Source: DALYJJ01 sp031969915 (GTDB taxonomy: Bacteria; Acidobacteriota; Terriglobia; Bryobacterales; Bryobacteraceae). Taken from it: a stretch of 59,780 nt of DNA. Below are positions 1 to 8,615 of this stretch, one piece after another (the stretch's first letter is position 1; every line of letters begins with the position of its first letter). The notes below the pieces were generated by a model. That model had not been told where the DNA came from, ran no database searches, and worked only from the letters and a program-made list of their open reading frames with translations. Position numbers and translations under genes: made by a program. The stretch covers positions 1 to 59,780 of the forward strand of contig DALYJJ010000022.1 in NCBI GenBank assembly GCA_031969915.1, in the 5' to 3' direction.

Positions 1-3000
1 CAGAGCCTCCGGTTCGTCGGGCGGCTCCTGGCTATAAGACATGCCGAGGCCCAGTTGATCCCAACGGTAGGCGCCCATGATGCGCTCATCCATCAAGCGG
101 GCCGCCTTCTTGCCGTAGCCCATGGCGTTGGAGACGTTGGAAGCGCCGCTGATCAGGTCTCCTCCGGCATAGAAACGCGCGCGGCTCGTCTCCATCGTGT
201 AGCGGTCGACCTCGATGGTGCCGGAGTCCTTCACCTTCAGCCCGGAGGCCTTCGCGAAGTCGAGATCCACCGTCTCGCCGACCGCCAGGATCACCGCGTC
301 GCACTCCAGGCGCACAATCTCGTCCGTGGGCACCGGGCGCCGGCGGCCCGAGGCGTCGAACTCGCCGAGGCGGGTCTTCACCGATTCGAGCGCCTTCACC
401 TTGCCCTCGGCATCGCCGACGATGCGGTGCGGCGTGGCCAGAAATCGGAAGCGGACGCCTTCGTGCTCGGCAGTATCCGTCTCCTCCTTGATCGCGGGCA
501 TGTCCTTGCGCTCGCGACGGTACACGATCGTCACCTCGCAGCCCAGGCGCAGGGCCGTGCGCGCCGAGTCGATCGCCGCGTTACCGCCGCCGATCACCGC
601 CACCCGGCGGCCGAGTTCCACCGTCTCTCCCTTCGCTACCGCCTCCAGGAAAGGCAAGGCGGGCCAGACTCCCTTCAGTTCCGTACCCGCCAGATAGACC
701 CAGGACTCCTTCCACGTTCCGATGGAAAGAAAGACCGCATCGTACTTCTCGTCGAGCTCGTTCAGCGGGATGTCGAACCCGATCCGCGTGTGGTACACGA
801 GGCGGATGCCCAACCGCTCGATCAATTCGATCTCCCTGCGCAGCACTTCCTTTGGCAGTCGATACTCTGGGATCGCGTATCGCAGCATCCCTCCGGGTTC
901 GCCGTGGGCTTCGTAGATGGTCACCTCATGGCCCAACAGCGCCAGGTAGAAGCCGCAGGCGAGGCCCGTGGGCCCGGCGCCCGCGATGGCGAAGCGCTTC
1001 CCCGTGGCCGGCAGCTTCCGCCGGGCGATCCGCTCGGCCAGCCCGTCGAAGGCGGGTGTGCCGTAGACCGAGTCCGCGATGAAGCGGTGCACATCCCGCA
1101 TCATGATCGACTGATCGATGTTCGAGCGGCGGCACCGGTTATTGCAGGGATGCTGGCACACCCGGCCCGTGGAAGCGGGCAGCGGGTTGTCCATCACCAC
1201 GCATTCGAAGGCATCTTCCAGGCGCCCCTCCGTGAGCAGCGACAGGAAGCGGGGGATGTTCATGTGCAGCGGACAGGAGTTCTCGCAGGGTGAGACGGCG
1301 AGTTCCTCGCACACACCGGCGCGGCACCGATGCGCCCGGATGTGATCCTCGTATTCGTGCCGGAAGTGCCGCATCGTGGTGAGCACCGGGTTCGGCGCGC
1401 TCTGCCCCAGCCCGCAGAGCGAGGTGTCTCGCACCATCCGGCCTAACTCGTCCAGGCGGTCCAGGTCCGCTTCCGCGGCCTTCCCCTCGGTGAAGGCGTT
1501 CAGCAGGCGCAGCGATTGATCGAGGCCCACACGGCACGGGACGCACTTGCCGCACGATTCCGAGTGCGTGAACTCAATGAAGTAGCGGGCCACGTCCACC
1601 ATGCAGTTGTCTTCGTCCATCACCACCATTCCGCCGGAGCCCATGATCGAACCGATCTGCGCCAGTGTTTCGTAGTCGACGGGCGTGTCGAACATTTCCT
1701 GGGGAATGCAGCCGCCGGACGGGCCGCCTGTCTGCACGGCCTTGATCGCACGGCCACCCGGGGCCCCTTCGCCGATGTCGTAGACGAACGTTTTGAGCGG
1801 CGTGCCCAGCGGCATCTCCACCAGGCCCGTGCTCTGGATCTTCCCCACCAGCGAAAACACCTTCGTTCCCGCGCTCTTCACGCTGCCCGTTTCCGTGAAC
1901 CACGCCGGTCCCTTGGTCACGATGGGTGCGATGTTGTACCAGGTTTCGACGTTGTTGATGTTCGTCGGCAGGCCGTACAAACCCTTCTCCGCAGGAAACG
2001 GCGGGCGCGGGCGGGGACGGCCGGCGAAGCCTTCGAGCGAGGCGATGAGCGCGGTTTCCTCGCCGCACACGAACGCACCCGCGCCTTCCACAAGCTGGAT
2101 GTCGAAGTCGAAGCCGCGCCCCAGGATGTTCTTTCCGAGCAGGCCGTACTCCTTGGCCTGCTCAATCGCGCGCATCAGCCGGTGGACCGCCAATGGGTAC
2201 TCGGCGCGGACGTAGATGATGCCTTCCGATGCGCCCATCACGTAAGCGCCGATGATCATTCCCTCCAGCAGCGAGTGCGGATCGCCTTCAATCTCGTTGC
2301 GATTCATGTAGGCACCCGGGTCGCCTTCGTCGGCGTTGCAGATCACGTACTTCTTTTCCGCTTTCGCCTTGCGCAGAAACTCCCACTTGATGCCCGTCGA
2401 GTAGCCCGCGCCGCCGCGCCCCCGCAGCTTGGACGCCTTGATCTGTTCGATCACCATCTCCGGGCGGTTGTCGATCAGGACCTTGTACAACGCCTGGTAG
2501 CCGCCAACGCCCAGATACTCTTCGATGTCGTCCGGGTTGATCAACCCGCAGTTGCGCATCACGTACTTTTTCTGGCCGCGGAAGAACGGTACGTCACGCC
2601 AGTGTGGGATCTCCGGGTAGCCCGCGCCGTATCTCACCTGCGCCGTGAGATGGTCCCATTCCTCCACCTTGCACAGAACCAGTTTGTGTTCCGCCAGGCG
2701 CCCGTGCGCGACGTCATCGAGGATCCCGGCCACGTCATTTGCCTGCACCCCCGCGAGAATGAGCAACGGCTTGCCCGGCAGCCGGAGGTTCACCAGCGGC
2801 TCCCTCGCGCAGAATCCGAAACAGCCCGTGCGGGCCAGCACGGCGTCGATTCCCTCGGCCGCGATCGCTTGCGAGAAGGCCTGATAAACCCCCTCCGCGC
2901 CGTTGCCGGCTCCGCACGTTCCCATGCCTACCGCGATGCGCATGGAGCCGGGAAGCAGCTTCGCCAGGCCCGCCTCGTGGGCCGCACTGAATGTGCTGAT

Positions 3001-3015
3001 GTCTTCGATCCGCAT
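1..3015 (-). CDS. NuoF-like NADH-binding subunit fused to a GltD-like flavoprotein (3' end outside window)
   Basis: The frame is open from an ATG at 3015 to the window edge, 1005 codons, so the C-terminus is missing. Residues 1-110 form a thioredoxin-like [2Fe-2S] domain (C34, C65, C69 in TGCFGFC). A NuoF core follows with the FMN/NADH signatures GRGGAGYSTG near residue 197 and NADEGDPGAY, then a 4Fe-4S site at C488, C491, C494 and C534. From about residue 560 there is a GltD-type part: a Cys-rich iron-sulfur region, an FAD site GAGPTG near 677, an NAD(P) site GGGNAAIDSA near 806 and a final FAD motif GGDLISGASN. NuoF homologues pass electrons between NADH, FMN and iron-sulfur clusters, and GltD modules add a second pyridine-nucleotide flavin site. 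It lies 9 bases after the nuoE-like gene. The partner catalytic subunit (formate dehydrogenase, hydrogenase or other) should lie off the left edge and cannot be named. Confidence 0.88.
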   Translation of the reverse strand, partial: MRIEDISTFSAAHEAGLAKLLPGSMRIAVGMGTCGAGNGAEGVYQAFSQAIAAEGIDAVLARTGCFGFCAREPLVNLRLPGKPLLILAGVQANDVAGILDDVAHGRLAEHKLVLCKVEEWDHLTAQVRYGAGYPEIPHWRDVPFFRGQKKYVMRNCGLINPDDIEEYLGVGGYQALYKVLIDNRPEMVIEQIKASKLRGRGGAGYSTGIKWEFLRKAKAEKKYVICNADEGDPGAYMNRNEIEGDPHSLLEGMIIGAYVMGASEGIIYVRAEYPLAVHRLMRAIEQAKEYGLLGKNILGRGFDFDIQLVEGAGAFVCGEETALIASLEGFAGRPRPRPPFPAEKGLYGLPTNINNVETWYNIAPIVTKGPAWFTETGSVKSAGTKVFSLVGKIQSTGLVEMPLGTPLKTFVYDIGEGAPGGRAIKAVQTGGPSGGCIPQEMFDTPVDYETLAQIGSIMGSGGMVVMDEDNCMVDVARYFIEFTHSESCGKCVPCRVGLDQSLRLLNAFTEGKAAEADLDRLDELGRMVRDTSLCGLGQSAPNPVLTTMRHFRHEYEDHIRAHRCRAGVCEELAVSPCENSCPLHMNIPRFLSLLTEGRLEDAFECVVMDNPLPASTGRVCQHPCNNRCRRSNIDQSIMMRDVHRFIADSVYGTPAFDGLAERIARRKLPATGKRFAIAGAGPTGLACGFYLALLGHEVTIYEAHGEPGGMLRYAIPEYRLPKEVLRREIELIERLGIRLVYHTRIGFDIPLNELDEKYDAVFLSIGTWKESWVYLAGTELKGVWPALPFLEAVAKGETVELGRRVAVIGGGNAAIDSARTALRLGCEVTIVYRRERKDMPAIKEETDTAEHEGVRFRFLATPHRIVGDAEGKVKALESVKTRLGEFDASGRRRPVPTDEIVRLECDAVILAVGETVDLDFAKASGLKVKDSGTIEVDRYTMETSRARFYAGGDLISGASNVSNAMGYGKKAARLMDERIMGAYRWDQLGLGMSYSQEPPDEPEAL

Positions 3016-3024
3016 GGCCGCGTG

Positions 3025-3549
3025 TTACTCCTCTCGCAGCGCCTGGATTTCCGTGTGCAGGCGCTGCTCGTTCACGTGCGAATAGATGTGATGGTCGATC
3101 TCCACAACCGGCGCCAGCGCGCATTGGCCGAAGCAGGCCACGGTGCGCAAAGTGAAATCGCCTTCGGGCGTGGTCATCGAGAGTTTGTCGGCGCTCCCGT
3201 CCCCGGCGGGGTCCCCCTGCTTTAAGCCGAGTTCCAGTTTCAGCCGCTCCAGTAGGGCCCGTGAGCCCCGCGTGTGGCAGGCCGTGCCGCGGCAAATGCA
3301 GACGCTGTGCCGGCCCTGGGGCTCCAGGTTGAAGAGGGAATAGAACGTCACCACGCTGTAGACTTGGGCGCGCGGAATGCCCGTGCGGGCGGCTACGGCG
3401 TCCAGGACGCGCATCGGCAGGTACTTGTTCGGGTGCTTCTCTTGGAGTTCTTCGAGAATCCCTAAGAGAGCGCCGGGCCGTCCTAGGCGGCGCGCGATGA
3501 CCTCGTCCAGCAGCTCCTGCAATTCGGTCGCCGGTAGGGTGGCAGTCAC
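3025..3549 (-). CDS. nuoE: NuoE-like [2Fe-2S] thioredoxin-fold subunit
   Basis: 174 residues, the usual length for the 24 kDa subunit family. The N-terminal helical part (LLGILEELQEKHPNKYLP) is followed by the thioredoxin-like ferredoxin domain with ligands in CRGTAC and CFGQC. The protein transfers electrons between the FMN of NuoF and a partner enzyme. The start is GTG at 3549, with AGGA about 8 bases upstream. The NuoF-GltD fusion begins 9 bases after its stop, so the two are surely co-transcribed. A full complex I operon is not visible. The isolated E/F pair and the GltD extension suggest a soluble NAD(P)-linked hydrogenase, formate dehydrogenase or transhydrogenase-like enzyme instead; that choice is inference. 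Confidence 0.9.
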   Translation of the reverse strand: MTATLPATELQELLDEVIARRLGRPGALLGILEELQEKHPNKYLPMRVLDAVAARTGIPRAQVYSVVTFYSLFNLEPQGRHSVCICRGTACHTRGSRALLERLKLELGLKQGDPAGDGSADKLSMTTPEGDFTLRTVACFGQCALAPVVEIDHHIYSHVNEQRLHTEIQALREE

Positions 3550-3721
3550 CGGAGGTTCCTCGCTTTCGTCCAGCGGCGTACTGTATCGGAGCCGCCAGAT
3601 TCATATAATCGGACCTGTTTCTCTTATATATCGAGACGCCCTCCCGTGCAAGCCAGCCCGCGCCGCCTTGGGAGTATCCGCCGGCGTCCCCCGGGTAACG
3701 CCCTGCGGTAGAGTGGCGGAC

Positions 3722-4498
3722 GTGACTCCAGACGATCAACATGCACGCTACCCGAGCCTGCGGGAACTCGTGGTTGTGATTACCGGCGGAGGTTCGGGGA
3801 TCGGCGCGGCGATGGTGGAGGAGTTCGCGCGGCAGGGCGCGCGGGTCGCCTTCCTCGACATCGATCGCGAATCCTCCGAGCGGCTGGTGGCGGACCTGGC
3901 CGGCCAGTTCCCCTTCGCGCCCGTCTTCGAGCCCGCCGACGTGCGCGATGTCGCCGCGCTGCGCGACTGCCTCCGGCGGATCGAGGGACGGCTGGGGCCC
4001 GTTCGTGTGCTCATCAACAACGCCGCCGACGACCACCGGCATCGCTACGAAGACGTGACGCCGGAGTACTGGGACAACTGCATGGCTGTGAATCTTCGCC
4101 CACACTTCTTCGCGATCCAGGCCGTGGCGCCCGGCATGGCCGCGGCCGGCGGCGGCTCGATCGTGAACCTGAGTTCCATCGCCTGGATCATTCCTTCCAC
4201 CGGCCAGCCCGGGTACGTCACCGCCAAGGCGGCTGTGGTGGGGCTCACGCGCACCATGGCGCGTGAATTAGCTCCGGCACGCATCCGGGTAAACGCCGTG
4301 CTGCCCGGCGCGATCGCCACCGAACGGCAGCGCCGCCTGTGGTACACGCCTGAGTACAAGGCCAAGATCCAGGCGGCGCAGGCCTGGCCGAGGGAACTGA
4401 CACCCGGTGACGTGACGCGAACCGCGCTCTTCCTGGCTGCCGGGGACAGCGAGGCGATCACGGGTCAGAGCGTCGTGGTCGACGGTGGGTGGGTGTGA
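3722..4498 (+). CDS. SDR family NAD(P)-dependent oxidoreductase
   Basis: Classical short-chain dehydrogenase of 258 residues. The Rossmann motif TGGGSGIG is near the N-terminus, followed by NNA, a catalytic Ser in NLSSI and YVTAK as the YxxxK pair, and the protein ends DGGW, as is common in the family. The aspartate in FLDIDRE after the second strand suggests NAD rather than NADP. The frame is open far upstream, but no other in-frame start lies close to the fold; GTG at 3722 gives a normal N-terminus. The substrate cannot be told from sequence. It stands alone between the nuoE-like gene (divergent) and the glycosyltransferases (convergent). The 172 bases upstream hold a TATAAT at 3604-3609 without a convincing -35. 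Confidence 0.88.
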   Translation: MTPDDQHARYPSLRELVVVITGGGSGIGAAMVEEFARQGARVAFLDIDRESSERLVADLAGQFPFAPVFEPADVRDVAALRDCLRRIEGRLGPVRVLINNAADDHRHRYEDVTPEYWDNCMAVNLRPHFFAIQAVAPGMAAAGGGSIVNLSSIAWIIPSTGQPGYVTAKAAVVGLTRTMARELAPARIRVNAVLPGAIATERQRRLWYTPEYKAKIQAAQAWPRELTPGDVTRTALFLAAGDSEAITGQSVVVDGGWV

Positions 4499-4518
4499 AG
4501 CGGCGGGAGTGAGGGCGA

Positions 4519-5682
4519 TCAGCCGGCCAGGTGGCGCTCGAAATCGGCAGCCACGTCGTCCCAGGTCCGCGGGAGGAACTCCCGGTGGATTCGCTCCACC
4601 ATCTCCGCCAACTCCGAGCGGTGTTCGTGGCACCACTGCAGTTGGGCGAGGATCGCGCCGGGCTGCCGGATGGGAACGACCCACCCGGTCTCTCCCTCTT
4701 TGAGCAGGTCGGGCGCCGCGCAATTCGTCGTGGCGATGATGGGCAGCGCGTTCGCGTTCGCTTGCGCGAGCACCGCACCAAAACCGTCTTGAATGCTCGC
4801 AAAAACGAACAGATCCGCGGCGGCGTATTGCTGCGGGAGGTCCTGCTCGGCAACTCGTGGCAGCATTTCCGCCCGATGCTTGATGCGACGAAAGAGAGAA
4901 GCCGCATCGGACGCGATGTTGGACAGGAATTGGAACCTGACCTGTGCGGGGTCGGACTGTTCCACCACACGAGTCAGGTCCGCCATTCCCTTCTGCAGGG
5001 AAAACGTACCGGCATACAGCACCCGTAGCGGCTGTCCGCTGCGCATGCGTTGCTGTCGAGCGAGCACAGCGCTCTGGCTGGCTCGAAACACCGACGAGTT
5101 CACCCCCGAGCGAATCAGCAAGACGCGCTCCGGCGGCACTCCCCGCTCAAGAAAGCTGTGGCGCGCAAAACTGGAGAGAGTGACAATCCGATCCGCTAAC
5201 TGGTACTCTCTCTCCTCGCGCGCCACCATCCAGGGCGTCGGCCGCTCAATGGGAAGCCCCAGCCGCCGGCCTTCGTCAGCGAGCAGTTGGTCTTGCGTTC
5301 GAATGTGAGCCGAGCCGCGCGCCACCCAGCGCTGGCAAGCCCCCGCGGGCAGGCAGTTCAATACCTCTTCAGCCACTCCCGAGAACGCGTAGACCAGATT
5401 CCACTGCTCTTTGACTAGCGCCTGAGCGGCCCACCGTCCGAACAGGCTATGCGTTTTTGAATCAAGGTTAGGTAGCAGCTTCCATTGATGGAGGCCGTGC
5501 AACCCCTTGCTCAGAGCTCCTTCCAGCCAGAAACTGCGCACGCTTTGATCGGGAAGCCCAAATCGTCGAGCCGCCCACTTCGGATAGTTGGTGAACACCG
5601 TCACGGCATGTCCGCGTGCGATCAGCGCGCGGGCTAAATCGAAGCCGTCGAAGCGCCCGTGAACAACTATGGCCAGCTTCAT
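4519..5682 (-). CDS. GT4-family glycosyltransferase, second of a tandem pair
   Basis: 387 residues with the GT-B layout. The N-terminus IVVHGRFDGFDLARALI resembles the acceptor-binding strand-helix of GT4 enzymes, and the C-terminal half has LRVLYAGTFSLQKG and the donor-site region DGFGAVLAQANANALP. The usual E-x7-E donor motif is altered here, reading Q-A-N-A. It is a clear paralogue of the gene just upstream; the two start almost identically and share long matching stretches. Its ATG overlaps the upstream stop by 4 bases (ATGA), so translation is coupled. It likely adds sugars to a cell-surface glycan. No polymerase, flippase or sugar-nucleotide gene is next to it, so the product cannot be inferred. 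Confidence 0.87.
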   Translation of the reverse strand: MKLAIVVHGRFDGFDLARALIARGHAVTVFTNYPKWAARRFGLPDQSVRSFWLEGALSKGLHGLHQWKLLPNLDSKTHSLFGRWAAQALVKEQWNLVYAFSGVAEEVLNCLPAGACQRWVARGSAHIRTQDQLLADEGRRLGLPIERPTPWMVAREEREYQLADRIVTLSSFARHSFLERGVPPERVLLIRSGVNSSVFRASQSAVLARQQRMRSGQPLRVLYAGTFSLQKGMADLTRVVEQSDPAQVRFQFLSNIASDAASLFRRIKHRAEMLPRVAEQDLPQQYAAADLFVFASIQDGFGAVLAQANANALPIIATTNCAAPDLLKEGETGWVVPIRQPGAILAQLQWCHEHRSELAEMVERIHREFLPRTWDDVAADFERHLAG

Positions 5683-6887
5683 TTTCGATGCCGGCCGGCG
5701 CCTGGCCCCAACCGGCCATCGAGCGCCGCCGTGAGGTGAACCTCAAAGTCGGCTGCCATGTCATCCCATGTTCGCAGCGTAAAGTCTTCGCAAATTCGCT
5801 TCACCATGGATGCGAGTTCCTCCCGCTCTCGGTGGCACCAGGCGAGCCTGGCCAGCAGCGATTCCGGCTGGCGGATGGGAATAATCCATCCGGTAAGGCC
5901 ATCCTTGATCACCTCCTTCGAGGAGCAGTTCGGTGTTGTCAGGACGGGCAGTCCATTTGCATTCGCCTGAGCGAGCACTGCCGGGAAGCCGTCCTGAATT
6001 GTGGGAAACAGAAACAGGTCCGCCTCGGCATACCATTTCGGAAGCTCGGACTGCGGCACCCGCCCATGTATTGTGATACGGTCCTTCACGCGTTCCACGA
6101 AGGTGGCTGCGTCCTTCGCGATGTTGCTCACCAGTTGGAAACGGAAATGCCGAGCGTCGGCTTTCTCGATTACCGTGGCCAGATCGAAGATGCCTTTCTG
6201 CAGCGAAGCGGTTCCCACGAAGAGCACGCGCAAGGGCTCCCCACTGAGGATCCGCTTGATCCGGTTCGAAACCACCTCCGCACTTGGGCGGAACGTTTGC
6301 AGGTTGATGCCCGACGGTATGAGCAAAGCACGCTCCGGCGGGATCCCCTCCGCCAGGAAACTGTCCCGCGCAAAGGACGAAAGCGTGACGATCCGGTCGG
6401 CCAACTGGTACTCGCGCTGCTCCCGCTGGATCATCCATTCACTGGGCCGTTCGATCGGAACGCCTGCCCGCTTCCCTTCGTCGGCCAGCAGTCCATCCTG
6501 GGTGCGAATGTGAGCGGAGGCCCGAACCATCCACCGCTGACGCGCGGAAGACGGAGTGAACCGAAACACCTCTTCGGCCACTCCGGAAAAACAGTGAATC
6601 AAGTCCCAGGACTCCGCGGCGGTCGCACGGGCCGCCCAGCGGCTGAAGAGCCTGTGCAGGAATGGGTCGAAGGCGGAAGTGCCGGTCCACTCGGCGAACC
6701 GGTTCAGGCCACGGCTCAACACTCCGTGAAACACAAAACTGCGCACGTTTCGATCGGGCAAATGGAACTTCCGTGTGGCCCACTTCGGGTAGTTGGTGAA
6801 TACGGTAACGTCGTGGCCCCGTCCGATCAACGCCCGCGCCAGATCGAAACCATGAAAGCGTCCGTGCACGACGATCGCGATTTTCAC
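5679..6887 (-). CDS. GT4-family glycosyltransferase, first of a tandem pair
   Basis: 402 residues, GT-B fold, start GTG at 6887. It shares VVHGRFxGFDLARALI, the TNYPKWA region and the NANGLP donor-site segment with its downstream paralogue. The motif LRVLFVGTASLQKGIFDL is the typical GT4 start of the nucleotide-sugar domain. The pair overlap by 4 bases and probably arose by local duplication, which would allow two successive transfers in one pathway; that last step is inference. The upstream spacer (6888-7080) separates it from the divergent hydrolase operon and must hold promoters for both, but I see no clear consensus boxes there. Confidence 0.87.
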   Translation of the reverse strand: MKIAIVVHGRFHGFDLARALIGRGHDVTVFTNYPKWATRKFHLPDRNVRSFVFHGVLSRGLNRFAEWTGTSAFDPFLHRLFSRWAARATAAESWDLIHCFSGVAEEVFRFTPSSARQRWMVRASAHIRTQDGLLADEGKRAGVPIERPSEWMIQREQREYQLADRIVTLSSFARDSFLAEGIPPERALLIPSGINLQTFRPSAEVVSNRIKRILSGEPLRVLFVGTASLQKGIFDLATVIEKADARHFRFQLVSNIAKDAATFVERVKDRITIHGRVPQSELPKWYAEADLFLFPTIQDGFPAVLAQANANGLPVLTTPNCSSKEVIKDGLTGWIIPIRQPESLLARLAWCHREREELASMVKRICEDFTLRTWDDMAADFEVHLTAALDGRLGPGAGRHRK

Positions 6888-7080
6888 GGAGCAGCCCCCA
6901 GATCGATTCTCACTAATGGCATCCTAAACGCGCCAGTATACACCAGTCTGCATTTTCGCCTCCCGTGTACGTTCGGGCAGGGAGCGGTGGCGAGTCCCCG
7001 CCGCGGGGGCCGTGCCGTCTCCGGGCGCCCGACGGCCGGCGCGAGTGATGATACGGTGGAGACGACACCGAGGGTTCCCG

Positions 7081-7944
7081 ATGGCAATTCCGAGACGATG
7101 GTTGGTCGCCGGTGCCGCGCTGGCATGCGGCTCCCGGCTTCTTCCGCAGAGCCCCGCCGGCCGGACGGCGGCGCGCCCGAGGTCGCCAGGCACGCTGGAA
7201 CTCACCGCGCGCCGGCGGGATCGCGCCGGGCGACTCCAGGAGCGGCCGCTCAGATGGGAGGTTGCCCGCACCGCGATCGTGATCTGCGACATGTGGGACA
7301 CGCACACCTGCGCGCTCGCGGCGCAGCGGGTGGGCGTGATGGCCCCGCGCATGAACCAGGTGGTGAGCGCGGCCCGTGGCCTCGGTGTGCAGATCGTACA
7401 CGCGCCCAGCGACACCATGAAGTTCTACGAAGGCGCCCCCGCGCGCGAACGGATCCGGCGCGCCCCCGAGGCGCCGTCGGACACGCCCGTGCTCGCCAGT
7501 TGCCCGCGCGAGCCCGCCGAAGCCCGCGGCTTTCCCATCGACGACAGCGCAGGCGGCTGCGACGACCCGGTCGTGAAGCCCTACCAAGGCCCGCCCTGGC
7601 CCTGGACCCGCCAACATCCGGCCATTGACATCGTCGGCTTCGACGGCGTCAGCGACAACGGCCGCGAGATCTACAATTACTTCCGGCAGGAGGGCATCGC
7701 CAACGTCGCGCTGATGGGCGTGCACACGAACATGTGCATTCTCAATCGTGGTTTCGGGATCCGCCAGATGACCCGCCTCGGTTTCCAGGTGGTGCTGGTG
7801 CGCGACCTGACCGACGCAATGTACGATCCACGCGAGCGGCCCTTTGTCAGCCACACGAGGGGAACGGAACTGGTGATCGAACACATCGAGAAGGAATGGT
7901 GCGCGTCGATCCTGAGCGGGGACCTGACACGCGCGACGGCATGA
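7081..7944 (+). CDS. Isochorismatase-family cysteine hydrolase, exported
   Basis: 287 residues. The N-terminus (IPRRWLVAGAALAC) is a signal peptide; the Cys after ALA could be a lipoprotein site, and the twin Arg could also suit Tat export. The mature part has the family triad elements: Asp in CDMWD and the nucleophile Cys in GVHTNMCILNR. The middle Lys is less certain. The long insert between the Asp and the Cys (about 130 residues) is larger than in plain nicotinamidases, so the substrate may be an unusual amide. ATG 7081 is preferred over an upstream in-frame start because it places the signal peptide at the terminus. The stop overlaps the next gene by 4 bases. Confidence 0.8.
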   Translation: MAIPRRWLVAGAALACGSRLLPQSPAGRTAARPRSPGTLELTARRRDRAGRLQERPLRWEVARTAIVICDMWDTHTCALAAQRVGVMAPRMNQVVSAARGLGVQIVHAPSDTMKFYEGAPARERIRRAPEAPSDTPVLASCPREPAEARGFPIDDSAGGCDDPVVKPYQGPPWPWTRQHPAIDIVGFDGVSDNGREIYNYFRQEGIANVALMGVHTNMCILNRGFGIRQMTRLGFQVVLVRDLTDAMYDPRERPFVSHTRGTELVIEHIEKEWCASILSGDLTRATA

Positions 7945-8615
7945 AGCTCTTCGGCTTGGAACATGGGCTGATCCTGCTCGCGATCGCCGCCGCGGCGGCG
8001 CTTCTCTCCCGGACGTCCCGCCGGAGCGAATCCGTGGCGCGGGCGATACGAATCGGACTGGGCGTGTTTCTCGCCGTGAACGAGGCGGTCTGGTGGACGT
8101 TTCGCTACTCGCGGGAGGGCAGCCGGTTTCCCGAGGGTCTGCCGCTGGAGTTGTGCGACGTGGCGGTGTGGGTTGCGGTGTTCGCGTGTTTGCGGGAGAA
8201 CCGGGCGGCGACCGAGTTTCTCTATTTCGCGGGCCTCGGCGGCGCCGGGCAGGCGCTGCTGACGCCGGATCTGTGGGCGCCGCTTGCCTCCTATCCGAGC
8301 ATCTACTTCTTTCTGGTGCACGGCGCGGTGGTGACTGCGGCGATCGTGCTGGTGGTGGGGGCGCGGCGGCGTCTGCCGGCCAAGGCTCTGCTGCGGGCCT
8401 TCGGGTTGCTCAACCTCTACGCCGTTGCGGTTGGCGCGTTCAACGCCGTGTTCGGCACGAACTACTTCTATCTCTGCCGCAAGCCGAATGACCCGTCCCT
8501 GCTGGATTGGTTCGGCCCGTGGCCTTACTACATCGCCGTCGGGCAGCTCTTTACGATGGCCATGTTCGCGCTGCTCTGGCTGCCCGTGCGGGAACGAATG
8601 GGGAGGCGGCCGTGA
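7941..8615 (+). CDS. YwaF-like (TIGR02206) integral membrane protein
   Basis: 224 residues and strongly hydrophobic, with about six or seven membrane segments. It matches the TIGR02206/YwaF family pattern: LELCDVAVWVAV, then a helix with FGTNYFYLCRKP and a C-terminal YYIAVGQL segment. No biochemical function is known for this family. The start ATG overlaps the upstream hydrolase stop (ATGA) and its own stop overlaps the next GTG, so it is translated as part of a coupled series. The context does not reveal a role. Confidence 0.82.
   Translation: MKLFGLEHGLILLAIAAAAALLSRTSRRSESVARAIRIGLGVFLAVNEAVWWTFRYSREGSRFPEGLPLELCDVAVWVAVFACLRENRAATEFLYFAGLGGAGQALLTPDLWAPLASYPSIYFFLVHGAVVTAAIVLVVGARRRLPAKALLRAFGLLNLYAVAVGAFNAVFGTNYFYLCRKPNDPSLLDWFGPWPYYIAVGQLFTMAMFALLWLPVRERMGRRP

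Noticed and set aside
1516..3225. A 569-codon plus-strand frame through the NuoF-GltD region
   Set aside because: The minus strand carries the conserved NuoF motifs in one frame across the whole stretch; the plus frame is low-information His/Arg/Ala sequence.
5616..7628. A 670-codon plus-strand frame across the glycosyltransferase and hydrolase region
   Set aside because: It crosses a divergent gene boundary and is antisense to a glycosyltransferase, then out of frame with the cysteine hydrolase.
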